Part shown: positions 1 through 7,780 of the stretch, piece by piece
Position numbering within the stretch: the stretch's first letter is position 1
Layout of the letters: every line of letters begins with the position of its first letter
Source: an uncultured Christensenella sp.
GTDB lineage: Bacteria > Bacillota > Clostridia > Christensenellales > Borkfalkiaceae
Assembly (NCBI GenBank): GCA_910578065.1
Contig: CAJTPB010000011.1
Coordinates: forward strand, 1-61,929
Direction: 5' to 3'
DNA length: 61,929 nucleotides
Translations under genes and position numbers: made by a program
The notes under the pieces: model-generated
Told to the model about the DNA's origin: nothing
Databases searched by the model: none
Seen by the model: only the letters and a program-made list of their open reading frames with translations

Positions 1-88
1 ACGGTATGTGCGGCGGGGTTTCCGTAAAGTAAATAGATTATGAACAATCAAGCGTACCGGCAATATTTGGGAAAGCGAAATGTGTTTC

Positions 89-574
89 TCAATATTTTCG
101 TACGCCGAGGATATGGATACCGCGCACTTTTTCGAAAACGTAAGTATCGAGCGGTTTTCCGTATACGTCGTTGGAATGCGCGGCGACTAAAATGCGTCTG
201 CCCGAAAATCCGACGACGACGGGGGAATGGTAAAAATCACCAGTTTCCCGCCCTAATTGTACGATATCTCCGATTTCGAGTTCGTCGAGGGGAACTTCTT
301 TTGCGAAAGGTCCTACGCCCTCGTTTTTTGTTAAAAAGTTATATAAATATTCTACGCCCGTCCAAGAAGCCGTTCTGTCGTTTGCGGTTTTATAAAACCA
401 ACCGAATACGGGCGTAAAGTTCATAATGCCCGCGCCCGCGTAAATACATTGCGAGGCAAAGTTGGTGCAATCGCCGCCCAAACGGTTGAAGTTATAATAG
501 GCGGGATTTCTGCCGTACGCCCATTTTTTTGCATAAGCGGCTGCTTCGGGGCGGTTGTAAGTTGATGTAGTCAT
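89..574 (-). CDS. Putative amidase-domain protein (Amidase_6-like)
   Basis: A 161-residue protein. It matches the compact amidase domain found in Clostridia and Bacilli: an N-terminal Tyr/Asn/Arg segment, then GGDCTNFASQ (residues 33-42) carrying the likely catalytic Cys, a Trp-rich stretch, and an HSPVVVG segment near residue 116 that could supply the catalytic His. The family resembles cysteine amidases and peptidases acting on the cell wall or spore coat. No signal peptide is visible, so it may act in the cytoplasm or mother cell. It is transcribed away from the XRE gene. No clear Shine-Dalgarno precedes the ATG at 574. A CATATGAT box six bases upstream resembles a SigE -10, but I see no matching -35. 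The family call is fairly safe and the substrate is unknown. Confidence 0.75.
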   Translation of the reverse strand: MTTSTYNRPEAAAYAKKWAYGRNPAYYNFNRLGGDCTNFASQCIYAGAGIMNFTPVFGWFYKTANDRTASWTGVEYLYNFLTKNEGVGPFAKEVPLDELEIGDIVQLGRETGDFYHSPVVVGFSGRRILVAAHSNDVYGKPLDTYVFEKVRGIHILGVRKY

Positions 575-656
575 GATGCATCATATGAAGAGAAGAAAGA
601 AAAAGGTTCTTTTTAAAAACGCAACCCAAAGTTGACAAAACGCAACGAAAAATCCG

Positions 657-685
657 TTGTGCATATAAAACTTTTTTGTTACAAT
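657..685 (+). promoter_or_regulatory. Likely sigma-A promoter of the XRE gene
   Basis: TTGTGC (657-662) and TACAAT (680-685) are spaced by 17 bp and lie 24 bp before the ATG at 709. Confidence 0.5.
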
Positions 686-708
686 ATACAAAAACAAAGG
701 AACTTTAC

Positions 709-1224
709 ATGACGACAGGGCAGAAAATTTACGAATGCCGTAAAAAGTTAGGCATGACGCAGGAAGAACTCGCCGAACGGTTGGGCGTAACGCGTCAGTC
801 GGTCAGCAAGTGGGAATCGGACGGCGCGTTTCCCGAAACGGAAAAGATTTTAGAACTTTGCAAACTGTTCGGGCTTTCCGCCGACGAGTTGTTGTTCGGC
901 GAAGCGCAAATGGAAAAGAGTGGATCTGCGGAAGAACCGGAACATTGTTCGCGCGGCTGGGGCGTTATCAAGCGCGGGGATCTGCATTTTGAATACGTTT
1001 CAAAAAAACGGCTGTGGGGAATGCCTTTGGTGCATGTCAATTTCGGGCTTGGGCTATATCGCGCAAAAGGGATTATTGCCGTCGGTAATATTGTAACGGG
1101 GCTGATTTCTTTCGGCACGATATCGGTGGGGTTGCTAGCGTTCGGAGCGCTTGCATTGGGTCTGCTTGTCTTCGGCGCATTCGCAATGGGCGGAATCTCA
1201 TTCGGCGGCGTGGCGCGGGCATGA
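709..1224 (+). CDS. XRE-family regulator with glycine-pentad membrane tail, N-terminal part
   Basis: Residues 1-65 form a classic HTH_3 domain (TQEELAERLGVTRQSVSKWE). After a linker, the chain becomes hydrophobic five-residue units with Gly at the fourth position (IAVGN, ISFGT, LAFGA). This is an arrangement known in Firmicute XRE proteins with a repetitive, probably membrane-associated tail. The start at 709 is preceded by AAAGGA; an in-frame upstream start at 676 lacks a ribosome site. The reading frame stops at TGA 1222-1224 in the middle of the pentad array, while the same repeat continues in the next frame from 1221. It is therefore either a broken gene, a sequence error, or two coupled ORFs. 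Confidence 0.8.
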   Translation: MTTGQKIYECRKKLGMTQEELAERLGVTRQSVSKWESDGAFPETEKILELCKLFGLSADELLFGEAQMEKSGSAEEPEHCSRGWGVIKRGDLHFEYVSKKRLWGMPLVHVNFGLGLYRAKGIIAVGNIVTGLISFGTISVGLLAFGALALGLLVFGAFAMGGISFGGVARA

Positions 1225-1493
1225 TCGCCTTCGGCGGCTTGGCGATCGGCGTATACGCGATCGGGGGGCTTTCCGTCGGTTATTGGGCGGTCGGTGGTTT
1301 TGCACGCGGATATTACGCCTTCGGCGATTGGGCGATCGGCTGGCTTTCGGTGGGGGAAACGCGCGCCGCAGGCGTGCATGCGTTCGAAATGCCCGCACAG
1401 TTCCAACAGCTATGCCGCTTTGCGGAAACTACTTTCTCCGCGGGACGGGCAGATTTTGTGAAGTGGATCGCTTCCTTGCTTCGCCCGTCATAA
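1221..1493 (+). pseudogene. Continuation of the XRE pentad-repeat protein in the -1 frame
   Basis: A 90-residue ORF overlapping the previous stop as ATGA. It opens with the same glycine pentads (IAFGG LAIGV YAIGG LSVGY WAVGG FARGY YAFGD WAIGW LSVGE) and ends in a short tail. One extra G in GGG at 1217-1219 would join the two frames and give an in-register unit VARGM, very like FARGY further on. That points to a single-base deletion in a G run rather than an independent gene. Translational coupling through ATGA remains possible. Confidence 0.6.
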
Positions 1494-1516
1494 TTCAAAA
1501 AGATCGGACATACATT
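1488..1516 (+). promoter_or_regulatory. Candidate SigE promoter of yunB
   Basis: TCATAATT (1488-1495; 7 of 8 against GHATAHHT), then 13 bp, then CATACATT (1509-1516; full match to CATAHAHT). The predicted start of transcription coincides with the GTG at 1523. yunB is a known mother-cell (SigE) gene in Bacillus, which supports the reading. Confidence 0.5.
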
Positions 1517-1522
1517 AGGGGT

Positions 1523-2203
1523 GTGAAACGGTATCGCCCCCAACGTACGAAAAAGAGCAAAATGCGGCGGCGCATCGTAATTGCGTTTGTCGCGTTTTTT
1601 TTGATTGCTTTGATCGTATATATCCAACTGAACGTGACCAACGTTTTAAAGTCGATTGCAGAAGCGACCATGCGCTCGATCACCACTGTTGCCGTGAACG
1701 ACGCCATTTATTATACGCTGTCCGATCAAGTGCGGTATGAAGATTTGGTCAACGTTGCACGGGACGACGAGGGGAACATTCAAGCGATTTCTTCCAACTC
1801 CTTTCAAATAAACCGCATTGCGCGCGATACGGCGTATATGAGTCAGCAGAACTTAAAAAAAATGAGCGAAGACGGCATTCAAGTGCCTTTGGGCGCGTTT
1901 ACGGGCGTAGAGGCGTGGGCGGGTTTCGGACCTAAAATTACGTTAAAGATCATTCCCATTTCCAACGTAGAGTGCCGCTTTGTTTCCGAATTCGAAGGGG
2001 CGGGGATCAATCAGACCAAGCACTCTATTTATCTTGAAATCGTGGCGGATATTTCCATTATCATGCCTTCGGGAACAAGCAATTTCGCATCTTTAACAGA
2101 AGTGTTGATTTGCGAAAGCGTGCTTGTGGGAAAGGTGCCGGATACCTACTTGCAGGCGGATATTTTCGGAAACGGGTACGATCTTGTTCCCAAGGGCAAT
2201 TAA
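1523..2203 (+). CDS. yunB: Sporulation protein YunB
   Basis: About 226 residues: a basic N-terminus, one membrane segment (IVIAFVAFFLIALIVYI), then a conserved extracytoplasmic domain. Family-typical stretches are the TTVAVNDAI segment, NQTKHSIYLEIVADISIIMPSG, and the C-terminal VLVGKVPDTYLQ. YunB is a SigE-dependent protein of unknown mechanism required for efficient sporulation in B. subtilis. I chose GTG 1523 because it sits 7 bases after a SigE-like -10 and gives the Arg/Lys-rich N-terminus typical of the family. ATG 1562 is the alternative; neither has a good ribosome site. The 3' end overlaps the convergent murG-like gene by 4 bases. Confidence 0.85.
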   Translation: MKRYRPQRTKKSKMRRRIVIAFVAFFLIALIVYIQLNVTNVLKSIAEATMRSITTVAVNDAIYYTLSDQVRYEDLVNVARDDEGNIQAISSNSFQINRIARDTAYMSQQNLKKMSEDGIQVPLGAFTGVEAWAGFGPKITLKIIPISNVECRFVSEFEGAGINQTKHSIYLEIVADISIIMPSGTSNFASLTEVLICESVLVGKVPDTYLQADIFGNGYDLVPKGN

Positions 2204-3243
2204 CGCGCAATGCTCTTGATCAATGCAAGAATGCGCGGCGTTCCGCTTGCAATGCCGCAAGAAAGCAAGGAAGAACGCAAAGCATCGTTTTCGTACGTTT
2301 GGATCACCGCGTTTTCCAATGCGGTCGGGTCGGAAAGGACTTCCTCCCGCAAAATCGCGCACAGTCCTTTTTCTTCGAAGTAAAGGGCGTTTTGCAGTTG
2401 ATCGCCGCGGGAACTCTTTTCAAGCGGAACGAACACCGCACATTTTTTTAATGTAAGCAGTTCGAACGCGGTGTTGCTTCCCGCGCGCGATAAAACGACG
2501 TCCGCGCAAGCGTACGCGCTGCCCATATCCGATTCGAATTCCCGCTGAACGTATTCGTCGGAAGAAAAGGGGATCGTATTTCCTTTGCCGCACAGGTGCA
2601 GCACATAAAAGCGGGGCAATATGGCGGAAAGGCGCGCGCGCAGCGCTTCGTTGATCGCTTTGCTTCCGCTTCCTCCGCCTAGGACGAGGAGCACGGGCTT
2701 TTTCTCTCGCACGAAGCCGTATTTTTTGCGCGCCCGCGTCCGTTCGCCGCTTAAAATTTCTTTGCGGATGGGGGAGCCGACGCACATACCGTTTTTAAAC
2801 TTTTTCGCCGTTTCGGGAAAAGAAGTAAGCACCTTTTCGCATTTTTTTGCAATCAGTTTGGTGCATAATCCTGCGGAGAGGTCGCTTTCGTGCGTCAGCA
2901 CGGGAATGCGAAGTTTATGCGCCGCCCACACCGCGGGGTAGCTTGCAAATCCGCCCTTCGAAAAAACGAGGTCGGGTTTTTCTTCTTGTAATATGCGTTT
3001 TGCATTTTTTAACGCGCGATTGAGCTCAAATGGAATTTTAAAATTTTTCGGGGTAAGTTTGCGGATCAATTTGGGGCAGTCCACTTGGAAAAAGGGATAT
3101 CCCGCGCCGCTTACAAGCCCTTTTTCGATTCCGCCCGTTCCCATATAAGCGAGTTTATGCGAATAGCGCAGTTCATTCATCAAGGCGAGGTTAGGCACTG
3201 CGTGCCCCGCGCTTCCTCCTCCGCAAAATAAAATGTAATTCAT
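2200..3243 (-). CDS. murG: MurG-like UDP-N-acetylglucosamine transferase
   Basis: 347 residues, GT28/GT-B fold. Seen: an N-terminal glycine-rich loop FCGGGSAGHAVPNLALMNEL, HESD at about 117 in the N-domain, VLGGGSGSKAINEALR (start of the C-domain, about 188), and a C-terminal nucleotide-sugar site SRAGSNTAFELL followed by P...SRGDQLQNA. MurG makes lipid II from lipid I on the inner face of the membrane. The gene stands alone, not in a mur/dcw cluster, so it could be a second, specialised homologue; this family includes such paralogues in Clostridia. AAGGAAA precedes the ATG. Confidence 0.85.
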   Translation of the reverse strand: MNYILFCGGGSAGHAVPNLALMNELRYSHKLAYMGTGGIEKGLVSGAGYPFFQVDCPKLIRKLTPKNFKIPFELNRALKNAKRILQEEKPDLVFSKGGFASYPAVWAAHKLRIPVLTHESDLSAGLCTKLIAKKCEKVLTSFPETAKKFKNGMCVGSPIRKEILSGERTRARKKYGFVREKKPVLLVLGGGSGSKAINEALRARLSAILPRFYVLHLCGKGNTIPFSSDEYVQREFESDMGSAYACADVVLSRAGSNTAFELLTLKKCAVFVPLEKSSRGDQLQNALYFEEKGLCAILREEVLSDPTALENAVIQTYENDALRSSLLSCGIASGTPRILALIKSIAR

Positions 3244-3340
3244 ATACCGTTTCCTTATCAGCGTTTGCTATTAGTATATTCGGATTAGGTATTTTTTTGC
3301 GCGCGGGGCGTAAAAGAAGCGCAAAGCGCGATAAATCGGG

Positions 3341-4267
3341 TTATTTGCAATATTGCGCAAGCAGTGTTTCCGCTTCCGCCCGCACCCGTTCTGCAAGGCT
3401 TTCGGGGGAAAGTACTTTAAAGCCCGCGCCTGCGGAAAGGATCTTGCCGATCAACGCTTCGTCGTCGGGCAGCGTCGTTTGGGCATAATGCGTTTGCCCG
3501 CTTGTTAGAATGTTTTCGATTCCCAGCCATTCTTCGGCAAAGGGGAGCGATTCGGGCATAATTTCAAATACGGCGTCTACCGTTTTTGTATTTTCAAACG
3601 GGAAGTTCAGCGGAACGTCTTCCCGACGAAAATCGCGCTTTTCAAATAACGTTCCCGTTTTGATCGCCGAGCGGATACGCCCCAGTTTAAATAAGCGGAA
3701 CGTTTTCCGCAGCGTGCAGTGCGCGTATACATACCAAATGTTTTGTTTAAATACAAGCAAATGCGGAAAAATCACCCGTTCGGTATGTTCGCCCTCGCGC
3801 GAAACATAGTCGATTTTTATTTGTTCGCATTCGTCGATCGCCCGTTCGAACAAAGTCAGCTTATCCGAAAAACGGTTTATATCCCCCCAAGTCCCGCTGT
3901 CTACCAAAATATTGCCCGAAAGGGTGGTGTCGAGCTTTTCCGCTTTCACTTGCGCCGAAAGTTTTGCGATCGCCGCAGAAAGTACGGGGTCGGAAAGCTG
4001 CCCGTTTATGGCGATCATACAGTCGATCGCCTTTGCATATTCTTCTTTTGTCATAAACCCTTTGGGGAGTTTGTATGCGTCCGAAATGCAAATGCCGCCC
4101 TTAGAGCCTTGCAGCACGTCGATGGGGATTCCCGCAACCGTCATTTCGTCCGCATAGCGGTAAACGGATCGCATAGAGATGCCGTACTTTTCCGCAAAAT
4201 ATTTTGCGCTCAGCTTTCTTTGCGATAACAGATCGATCAGCATTGCCACCATAATTTGATATTTCAT
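3341..4267 (-). CDS. HTH/WYL-domain transcriptional regulator
   Basis: 308 residues. The N-terminal winged helix (residues 1-55, LSQRKLSAKYFAEKYGISMRSVYR) is followed by the effector-binding WYL domain. Characteristic pieces are the IKIDYVSREGE strand, the HLLVFKQNIWYVYAHCTLRKTFRLFKLGRI core at about 165-195, and a C-terminal WCX-like part. WYL proteins sense nucleic acids or other ligands and often control stress or uptake genes. AAGAGG precedes the ATG. A 15-bp inverted repeat lies in the divergent promoter region with the small ORF at 4362, suggesting autoregulation. Confidence 0.85.
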   Translation of the reverse strand: MKYQIMVAMLIDLLSQRKLSAKYFAEKYGISMRSVYRYADEMTVAGIPIDVLQGSKGGICISDAYKLPKGFMTKEEYAKAIDCMIAINGQLSDPVLSAAIAKLSAQVKAEKLDTTLSGNILVDSGTWGDINRFSDKLTLFERAIDECEQIKIDYVSREGEHTERVIFPHLLVFKQNIWYVYAHCTLRKTFRLFKLGRIRSAIKTGTLFEKRDFRREDVPLNFPFENTKTVDAVFEIMPESLPFAEEWLGIENILTSGQTHYAQTTLPDDEALIGKILSAGAGFKVLSPESLAERVRAEAETLLAQYCK

Positions 4268-4306
4268 AAAAAACCTCTTAAAAAGTTAAAATAATTTTAA
4301 TATATA

Positions 4307-4321
4307 TGACAAATATTGTCA
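4307..4321. promoter_or_regulatory. Inverted repeat, candidate WYL operator in a divergent promoter
   Basis: TGACAAATATTGTCA has 6-bp perfect arms (TGACAA/TTGTCA). The right arm can act as the -35 of the rightward gene (TTGTCA 4316-4321, 17 bp to TATGAG 4339-4344). The left arm can serve as a leftward -35 (TTGTCA, then TAACTT 18 bp on). A repressor bound here would block both promoters. Confidence 0.5.
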
Positions 4322-4361
4322 AGTTTATTGTGTTAAGATATGAGCGACAAAAGGAGGAGAA

Positions 4362-4559
4362 ATGATGGACGGAGCAGAGAAAGCGATTATGCGATACCGT
4401 AACGCGCGCGCTTACGAGCGGGATAAAGAATTGGAACGCCGTCTTGCGCAGCCTTGCACGCGGGAAGAGATGTTTGCGTGCATAAAGGGCTTAAAAGGGC
4501 TGCGCGAAAAAAAGCGCGAATGGGCGAATGCCGCGCGGAAAGTGCTTGTAAACCGTTGA
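4362..4559 (+). CDS. Small hypothetical protein (65 aa)
   Basis: It has a very strong ribosome site (AAGGAGGAG, 4351-4359) just before ATGATG. The product is highly charged (many Arg, Lys, Glu), probably helical, with no membrane segment or motif I recognise. It is divergent from the WYL regulator across a palindrome, so it may be that regulator's target. Its TGA overlaps the -35 box of the tyrS promoter. The ribosome site makes it likely real; function unknown. Confidence 0.6.
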   Translation: MMDGAEKAIMRYRNARAYERDKELERRLAQPCTREEMFACIKGLKGLREKKREWANAARKVLVNR

Positions 4560-4584
4560 CAAAGCGGGGCGGAAGGGGTATAAT
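4556..4584 (+). promoter_or_regulatory. tyrS sigma-A promoter
   Basis: TTGACA (4556-4561), 17 bp, TATAAT (4579-4584): a consensus promoter. Predicted +1 is near 4591, three bases before the leader ORF ATG. Confidence 0.85.
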
Positions 4585-4593
4585 ATTGTTATT

Positions 4594-4668
4594 ATGAAGG
4601 TTGATTTCGGAAAAGTCGTTTGCATTTACGCGTATTACCGCTGCGGCAATACGGTTTTTTGCGCGTAA
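4594..4668 (+). CDS. Putative tyrosine-rich leader peptide of tyrS (24 aa)
   Basis: ATG 4594 to TAA 4666-4668. The middle reads C-I-Y-A-Y-Y-R-C, with Tyr codons at 4627-4629, 4633-4635 and 4636-4638. The ATG is only about 3 nt from the predicted 5' end, so translation would be essentially leaderless. The ORF ends 27 nt before a strong terminator that precedes tyrS. Placement, length and codon content match ribosome-mediated attenuation peptides of amino-acid operons. The peptide is inferred; it has no Shine-Dalgarno and needs experimental support. Confidence 0.6.
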   Translation: MKVDFGKVVCIYAYYRCGNTVFCA

Positions 4669-4695
4669 CTTTTGGGAATCGTTTCAAGCGGTTGC

Positions 4696-4735
4696 AACGG
4701 TTTGCGCAAAACAATGCGCAAACCGTTTTTTTTTT
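4696..4735 (+). terminator. Intrinsic terminator/attenuator in the tyrS leader
   Basis: AACGGTTTGCGCA (4696-4708), loop AAACAA, TGCGCAAACCGTT (4715-4727), then a run of Ts to 4735: a perfect 13-bp stem before the AAGGAG of tyrS. Competing pairings exist. TTTTGCGC (4657-4664, in the leader ORF) complements GCGCAAAA (4704-4711). ACGGTTT (4651-4657) complements AAACCGT (4720-4726). Either would disrupt the terminator. Confidence 0.85.
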
Positions 4736-4747
4736 AAGGAGAAAGAG

Positions 4748-5944
4748 ATGAAAACGAATATCATGGATACGCTGCGGGCAAGGGGATTTATCAAGCAAAC
4801 GGTATACGAAGAGGAATTGTACGAAAAACTTTCTTCGGAAAGCGTGCCTTTTTATATCGGATTCGATCCTACGGCAGATAGCTTGCACGTGGGGCATTTT
4901 ATGCAACTTGTCGCGATGAAGCACATGCAGGAAGCGGGGCACCGTCCGATCATTTTGATCGGCGGCGGCACGGGCATGGTGGGCGATCCTTCGGGCAGAA
5001 CGGATATGCGTTCGATGATGACGAAAGAAACGGTAGAATACCATGTAGAGTGCTTTAAAAAACAGATGGCGCGCTTTATCCGCTTCGACGGGGAAAACGG
5101 CGCGATCGTCGTAAACAATGCCGATTGGCTGTTGAATTTGAATTATGTAGACTTTTTGCGCGACGTCGGCGCGTATTTTTCCGTAAACAAAATGCTTACG
5201 GCGGAATGCTACCGTTCGCGCATGGAAAAGGGGCTTACCTTCCTCGAATTTAACTATATGCTGATGCAGGCGTACGACTTTTTGGTGTTAAATCAAAAAT
5301 ACGGCTGTCTGTTGCAGTTGGGAGGCGACGATCAGTGGAGCAACATTCTTGCGGGGGCGGATCTGATCCGCAGAAAAGAGCGCAAGGCGGCGTTCGCCAT
5401 GACGTTTACGCTGCTTACGACGAGCGAAGGCAAAAAGATGGGAAAAACGCAAAAGGGCGCCGTTTGGTTAGACGAAAGCAAGACGACCCCGTACGAATTT
5501 TACCAATACTGGCGGAACACGGCAGATCAAGACGTGGAAAAGTGCTTAAAACTGCTTACGTTTTTGCCGCTTGAAGAAATCGCTTCGCTGTGCGAATTTA
5601 AAGACGAACGCATGAACCGCGCAAAAGAGGTGCTCGCATTCGAACTTACCAAAACGGTGCACGGCTTAGAAAAGGCGGAAAAAGCGCAGGCGGAAGCGCG
5701 CGCGGCGTTCGGCGGCGAAGGGGAAATGCCCGTAAAAGAAATTCCTGCGGGAACGCCCAATTTGATCGGCGCGCTCGTTGCGTGCGGGCTTTGCAAATCG
5801 AACGGAGAAGCGCGGCGGCTCGTTGAACAAGGGGGCGTTTCCGTCGGCGAAAATAAAGCGACGGACGGCAACATGCCTTTGCCCGCGGGGGAATTTGTTC
5901 TTCATAAAGGGAAAAAAGTGCATGTTAAGGTCGTATTAAAATAA
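4748..5944 (+). CDS. tyrS: Tyrosyl-tRNA synthetase
   Basis: Class I aminoacyl-tRNA synthetase of 398 residues from ATG 4748, preceded by AAGGAG. A Rossmann domain carries the HIGH-type motif LHVGHFM (about residue 45), followed by GGGTGMVGDPSGR and the tyrosine-binding region with QLGGDDQWSNI. The KMSKS variant is KKMGKT (about 230). The C-terminal S4 RNA-binding domain reads SNGEARRLVEQGGVSV. It charges tRNA-Tyr. The ORF is open upstream to 4601, but that part encodes the leader and terminator, not the family's N-terminus. It ends TAATG, overlapping yigZ by one base. Confidence 0.97.
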   Translation: MKTNIMDTLRARGFIKQTVYEEELYEKLSSESVPFYIGFDPTADSLHVGHFMQLVAMKHMQEAGHRPIILIGGGTGMVGDPSGRTDMRSMMTKETVEYHVECFKKQMARFIRFDGENGAIVVNNADWLLNLNYVDFLRDVGAYFSVNKMLTAECYRSRMEKGLTFLEFNYMLMQAYDFLVLNQKYGCLLQLGGDDQWSNILAGADLIRRKERKAAFAMTFTLLTTSEGKKMGKTQKGAVWLDESKTTPYEFYQYWRNTADQDVEKCLKLLTFLPLEEIASLCEFKDERMNRAKEVLAFELTKTVHGLEKAEKAQAEARAAFGGEGEMPVKEIPAGTPNLIGALVACGLCKSNGEARRLVEQGGVSVGENKATDGNMPLPAGEFVLHKGKKVHVKVVLK

Positions 5945-6579
5945 TGGCGTATCGAAGCGTCGTCGGTAAAACTTGTATCGAACAGACGGTAGAAAAATCC
6001 CGTTTTCTCGCTTATATTTCGCATACGGCGGGGGAAGAGGAAGCGCGCGCGTTTTTGTCCGAGGTGCGTGCGGAACATCCGCTTGCAACGCACGTATGCT
6101 GGGCGTATATCGCCGACAAAACAGGGAACGAGCAGCGCTTTTCGGACGACGGAGAACCGCAGGGAACGGCGGGAATGCCGATATTAAACGTGTTAAAAGC
6201 GCAAAAACTGTTCGAAACGACAATCGCCGTCGTGCGCTATTTCGGCGGGATCAAGTTGGGGGCGGGCGGGCTTGTGCGCGCTTATTCTTCCGCGGCGGCG
6301 GAAGGGTGCGCGGCGGCGGAAAAGTGCGAGTACGATCTCTGCCGAGAATGCGAGGCTGTGCTCGATTACGCGCAGACGGACGGCGCGCTGAAATTTTTTG
6401 CGGAAAACGGCGTAAACGTTCTTTCCCGCGAATACGGCGAACGGGTGCGGTTTACCGCAGCGGTAAAAAAGAACGGGTACGTATCCTTTTGCGCCCGCTT
6501 AAAAGACGCGCTGTGCGGCAAAGTTACCGTAAACGAGGGGCGGGAATATTATGCTCCGTTTCCGATACAAGCAGAGTAA
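5944..6579 (+). CDS. yigZ: YigZ/IMPACT-family protein
   Basis: 211 residues. The N-terminal UPF0029 domain (1-125) carries the signature VVRYFGGIKLGAGGLVRAY at about 97-115 and the EPQGTAGMPIL segment. A C-terminal DUF1949 ferredoxin-like domain follows. The family is related to yeast and mammalian IMPACT, which act in translational control; the bacterial role is unsettled. It is translationally coupled to tyrS (TAATG), so it probably shares the tyrS attenuator. Confidence 0.9.
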   Translation: MAYRSVVGKTCIEQTVEKSRFLAYISHTAGEEEARAFLSEVRAEHPLATHVCWAYIADKTGNEQRFSDDGEPQGTAGMPILNVLKAQKLFETTIAVVRYFGGIKLGAGGLVRAYSSAAAEGCAAAEKCEYDLCRECEAVLDYAQTDGALKFFAENGVNVLSREYGERVRFTAAVKKNGYVSFCARLKDALCGKVTVNEGREYYAPFPIQAE

Positions 6580-6680
6580 TATGAGCGGTATACGGCAGGT
6601 TGCCTACCGATATAAGGAAAGGAAGTAACTTTCCGTAAAAGCAGATCGAAAAATTCGGCTCGGCCGAAAAAGGTGGATAT

Positions 6681-7745
6681 ATGCAAGTAATCAAAAGAAC
6701 TGTGTTAAAGCAAAAACCCGAAAAGGGAACGGCGCTCGGCTTCGGAAAATATTTTACCGATTACATGTTTACGATGAAATACACCAAAGAGCAGGGCTGG
6801 CACGATGCGAAGATTCAACCGAACGAACCCGTCCGCTTCGATCTTGCAACGACGATTTTCCATTACGCGCAAGGCATTTTCGAGGGAATGAAGGCGTTTT
6901 TACAGCCCGACGGTTCGATCGGCGTGTTTCGTCCCGACCAAAATTGGGCGCGCATGAACCGTTCGGCAGAACGCATGTGCATTCCGCAGTTTCCCGTCGA
7001 ATTGGCGCAAGAGGGGCTGGAACAACTGTTAAAGTTGGAAAAAGATTGGATCCCGCGCGAGGCAGGCACCGCGCTGTATATTCGCCCTACCATTGTGGCG
7101 ACCCGCGTAATGCTGGGGGTGCACGCCTCTACCGAATATTTATTCTTTATCATATTATCGCCCGTGGGCAGTTATTACGCGCACGGGTTAGAGCCTACCC
7201 GCTTATTGGTAGAAGATTTTTACGTGCGTTCCGCAATCGGCGGCACGGGCGAGGCAAAGTGTTTGGGCAATTACGCCGCTTCGATGAAGGCGGGGGAAGA
7301 GGCGGAGGCAAAGGGATTCGACCAAGTGCTTTGGTTAGACGCGCAGGAAAAGAAATACGTCGAAGAAGTGGGGTCGATGAACATGTTTTTCGTGATCGGC
7401 AACGAGGTTGTCACTCCAGAACTTGTCGGTTCCATTCTTCCCGGCATCACGCGCAAAAGCTGTATTCAAGTGTTAAAAGAGAAAGGCTACCGCGTGAGCG
7501 AACGCAGAATTTCCATTGGCGAGGTGATTTCCGCTTGCGAAAACGGAACGCTGAAAGAAGCGTTCGGTACGGGTACGGCGGCGGTCATTTCTCCCGTAGG
7601 GCTTATTCGGTACAAGGGAACGGATTACACCATTCACGGCGGAAAGATGGGGGATATCACCAAACTGCTGTACGATACGGTTACCGGCATTCAAAACGGT
7701 ACCTTATCCGATCCTTACGGCTGGGTCAAGAAAATCGAGGGCTGA
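6681..7745 (+). CDS. ilvE: Branched-chain amino acid aminotransferase
   Basis: 354 residues, class IV PLP aminotransferase (BCAT type). The catalytic Lys is in GEAKCLGNYAASMKAG (about 194), and GFDQVLWLD follows. The Glu of EEVGSMNMFFV and the phosphate-binding GTGTAAVISPV are present. It interconverts Leu, Ile and Val with their 2-oxo acids using glutamate/2-oxoglutarate. AAGGTGG precedes the ATG. About 100 bases upstream hold three short inverted repeats (CGGTA/TACCG, GGAAAG/CTTTCC, TTCGGC/GCCGAA) but no recognisable T-box. Followed by a terminator. Confidence 0.95.
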   Translation: MQVIKRTVLKQKPEKGTALGFGKYFTDYMFTMKYTKEQGWHDAKIQPNEPVRFDLATTIFHYAQGIFEGMKAFLQPDGSIGVFRPDQNWARMNRSAERMCIPQFPVELAQEGLEQLLKLEKDWIPREAGTALYIRPTIVATRVMLGVHASTEYLFFIILSPVGSYYAHGLEPTRLLVEDFYVRSAIGGTGEAKCLGNYAASMKAGEEAEAKGFDQVLWLDAQEKKYVEEVGSMNMFFVIGNEVVTPELVGSILPGITRKSCIQVLKEKGYRVSERRISIGEVISACENGTLKEAFGTGTAAVISPVGLIRYKGTDYTIHGGKMGDITKLLYDTVTGIQNGTLSDPYGWVKKIEG

Positions 7746-7753
7746 ATAAGTGG

Positions 7754-7779
7754 GCGCAGGCGTACTGTCTGCGCTTTTT
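7754..7779 (+). terminator. Terminator after ilvE
   Basis: GCGCAG / CTGCGC stem with a 9-nt loop and five Ts. Confidence 0.7.
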
Positions 7780-7780
7780 G

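Noticed and set aside
40..417. Rightward 125-residue frame at the window start
   Set aside because: Extremely Arg/Lys rich and antisense to the amidase-domain gene; no ribosome site.
4585..4747. T-box riboswitch upstream of tyrS
   Set aside because: The leader is only about 150 nt and I find no AGGGTGGNACCGCG T-box sequence or long stem I; the leader peptide model fits better.
6580..6680. Structured regulatory leader of ilvE
   Set aside because: Three short inverted repeats are present but stems are only 5-6 bp and no promoter, terminator or leucine/valine-rich ORF accompanies them.
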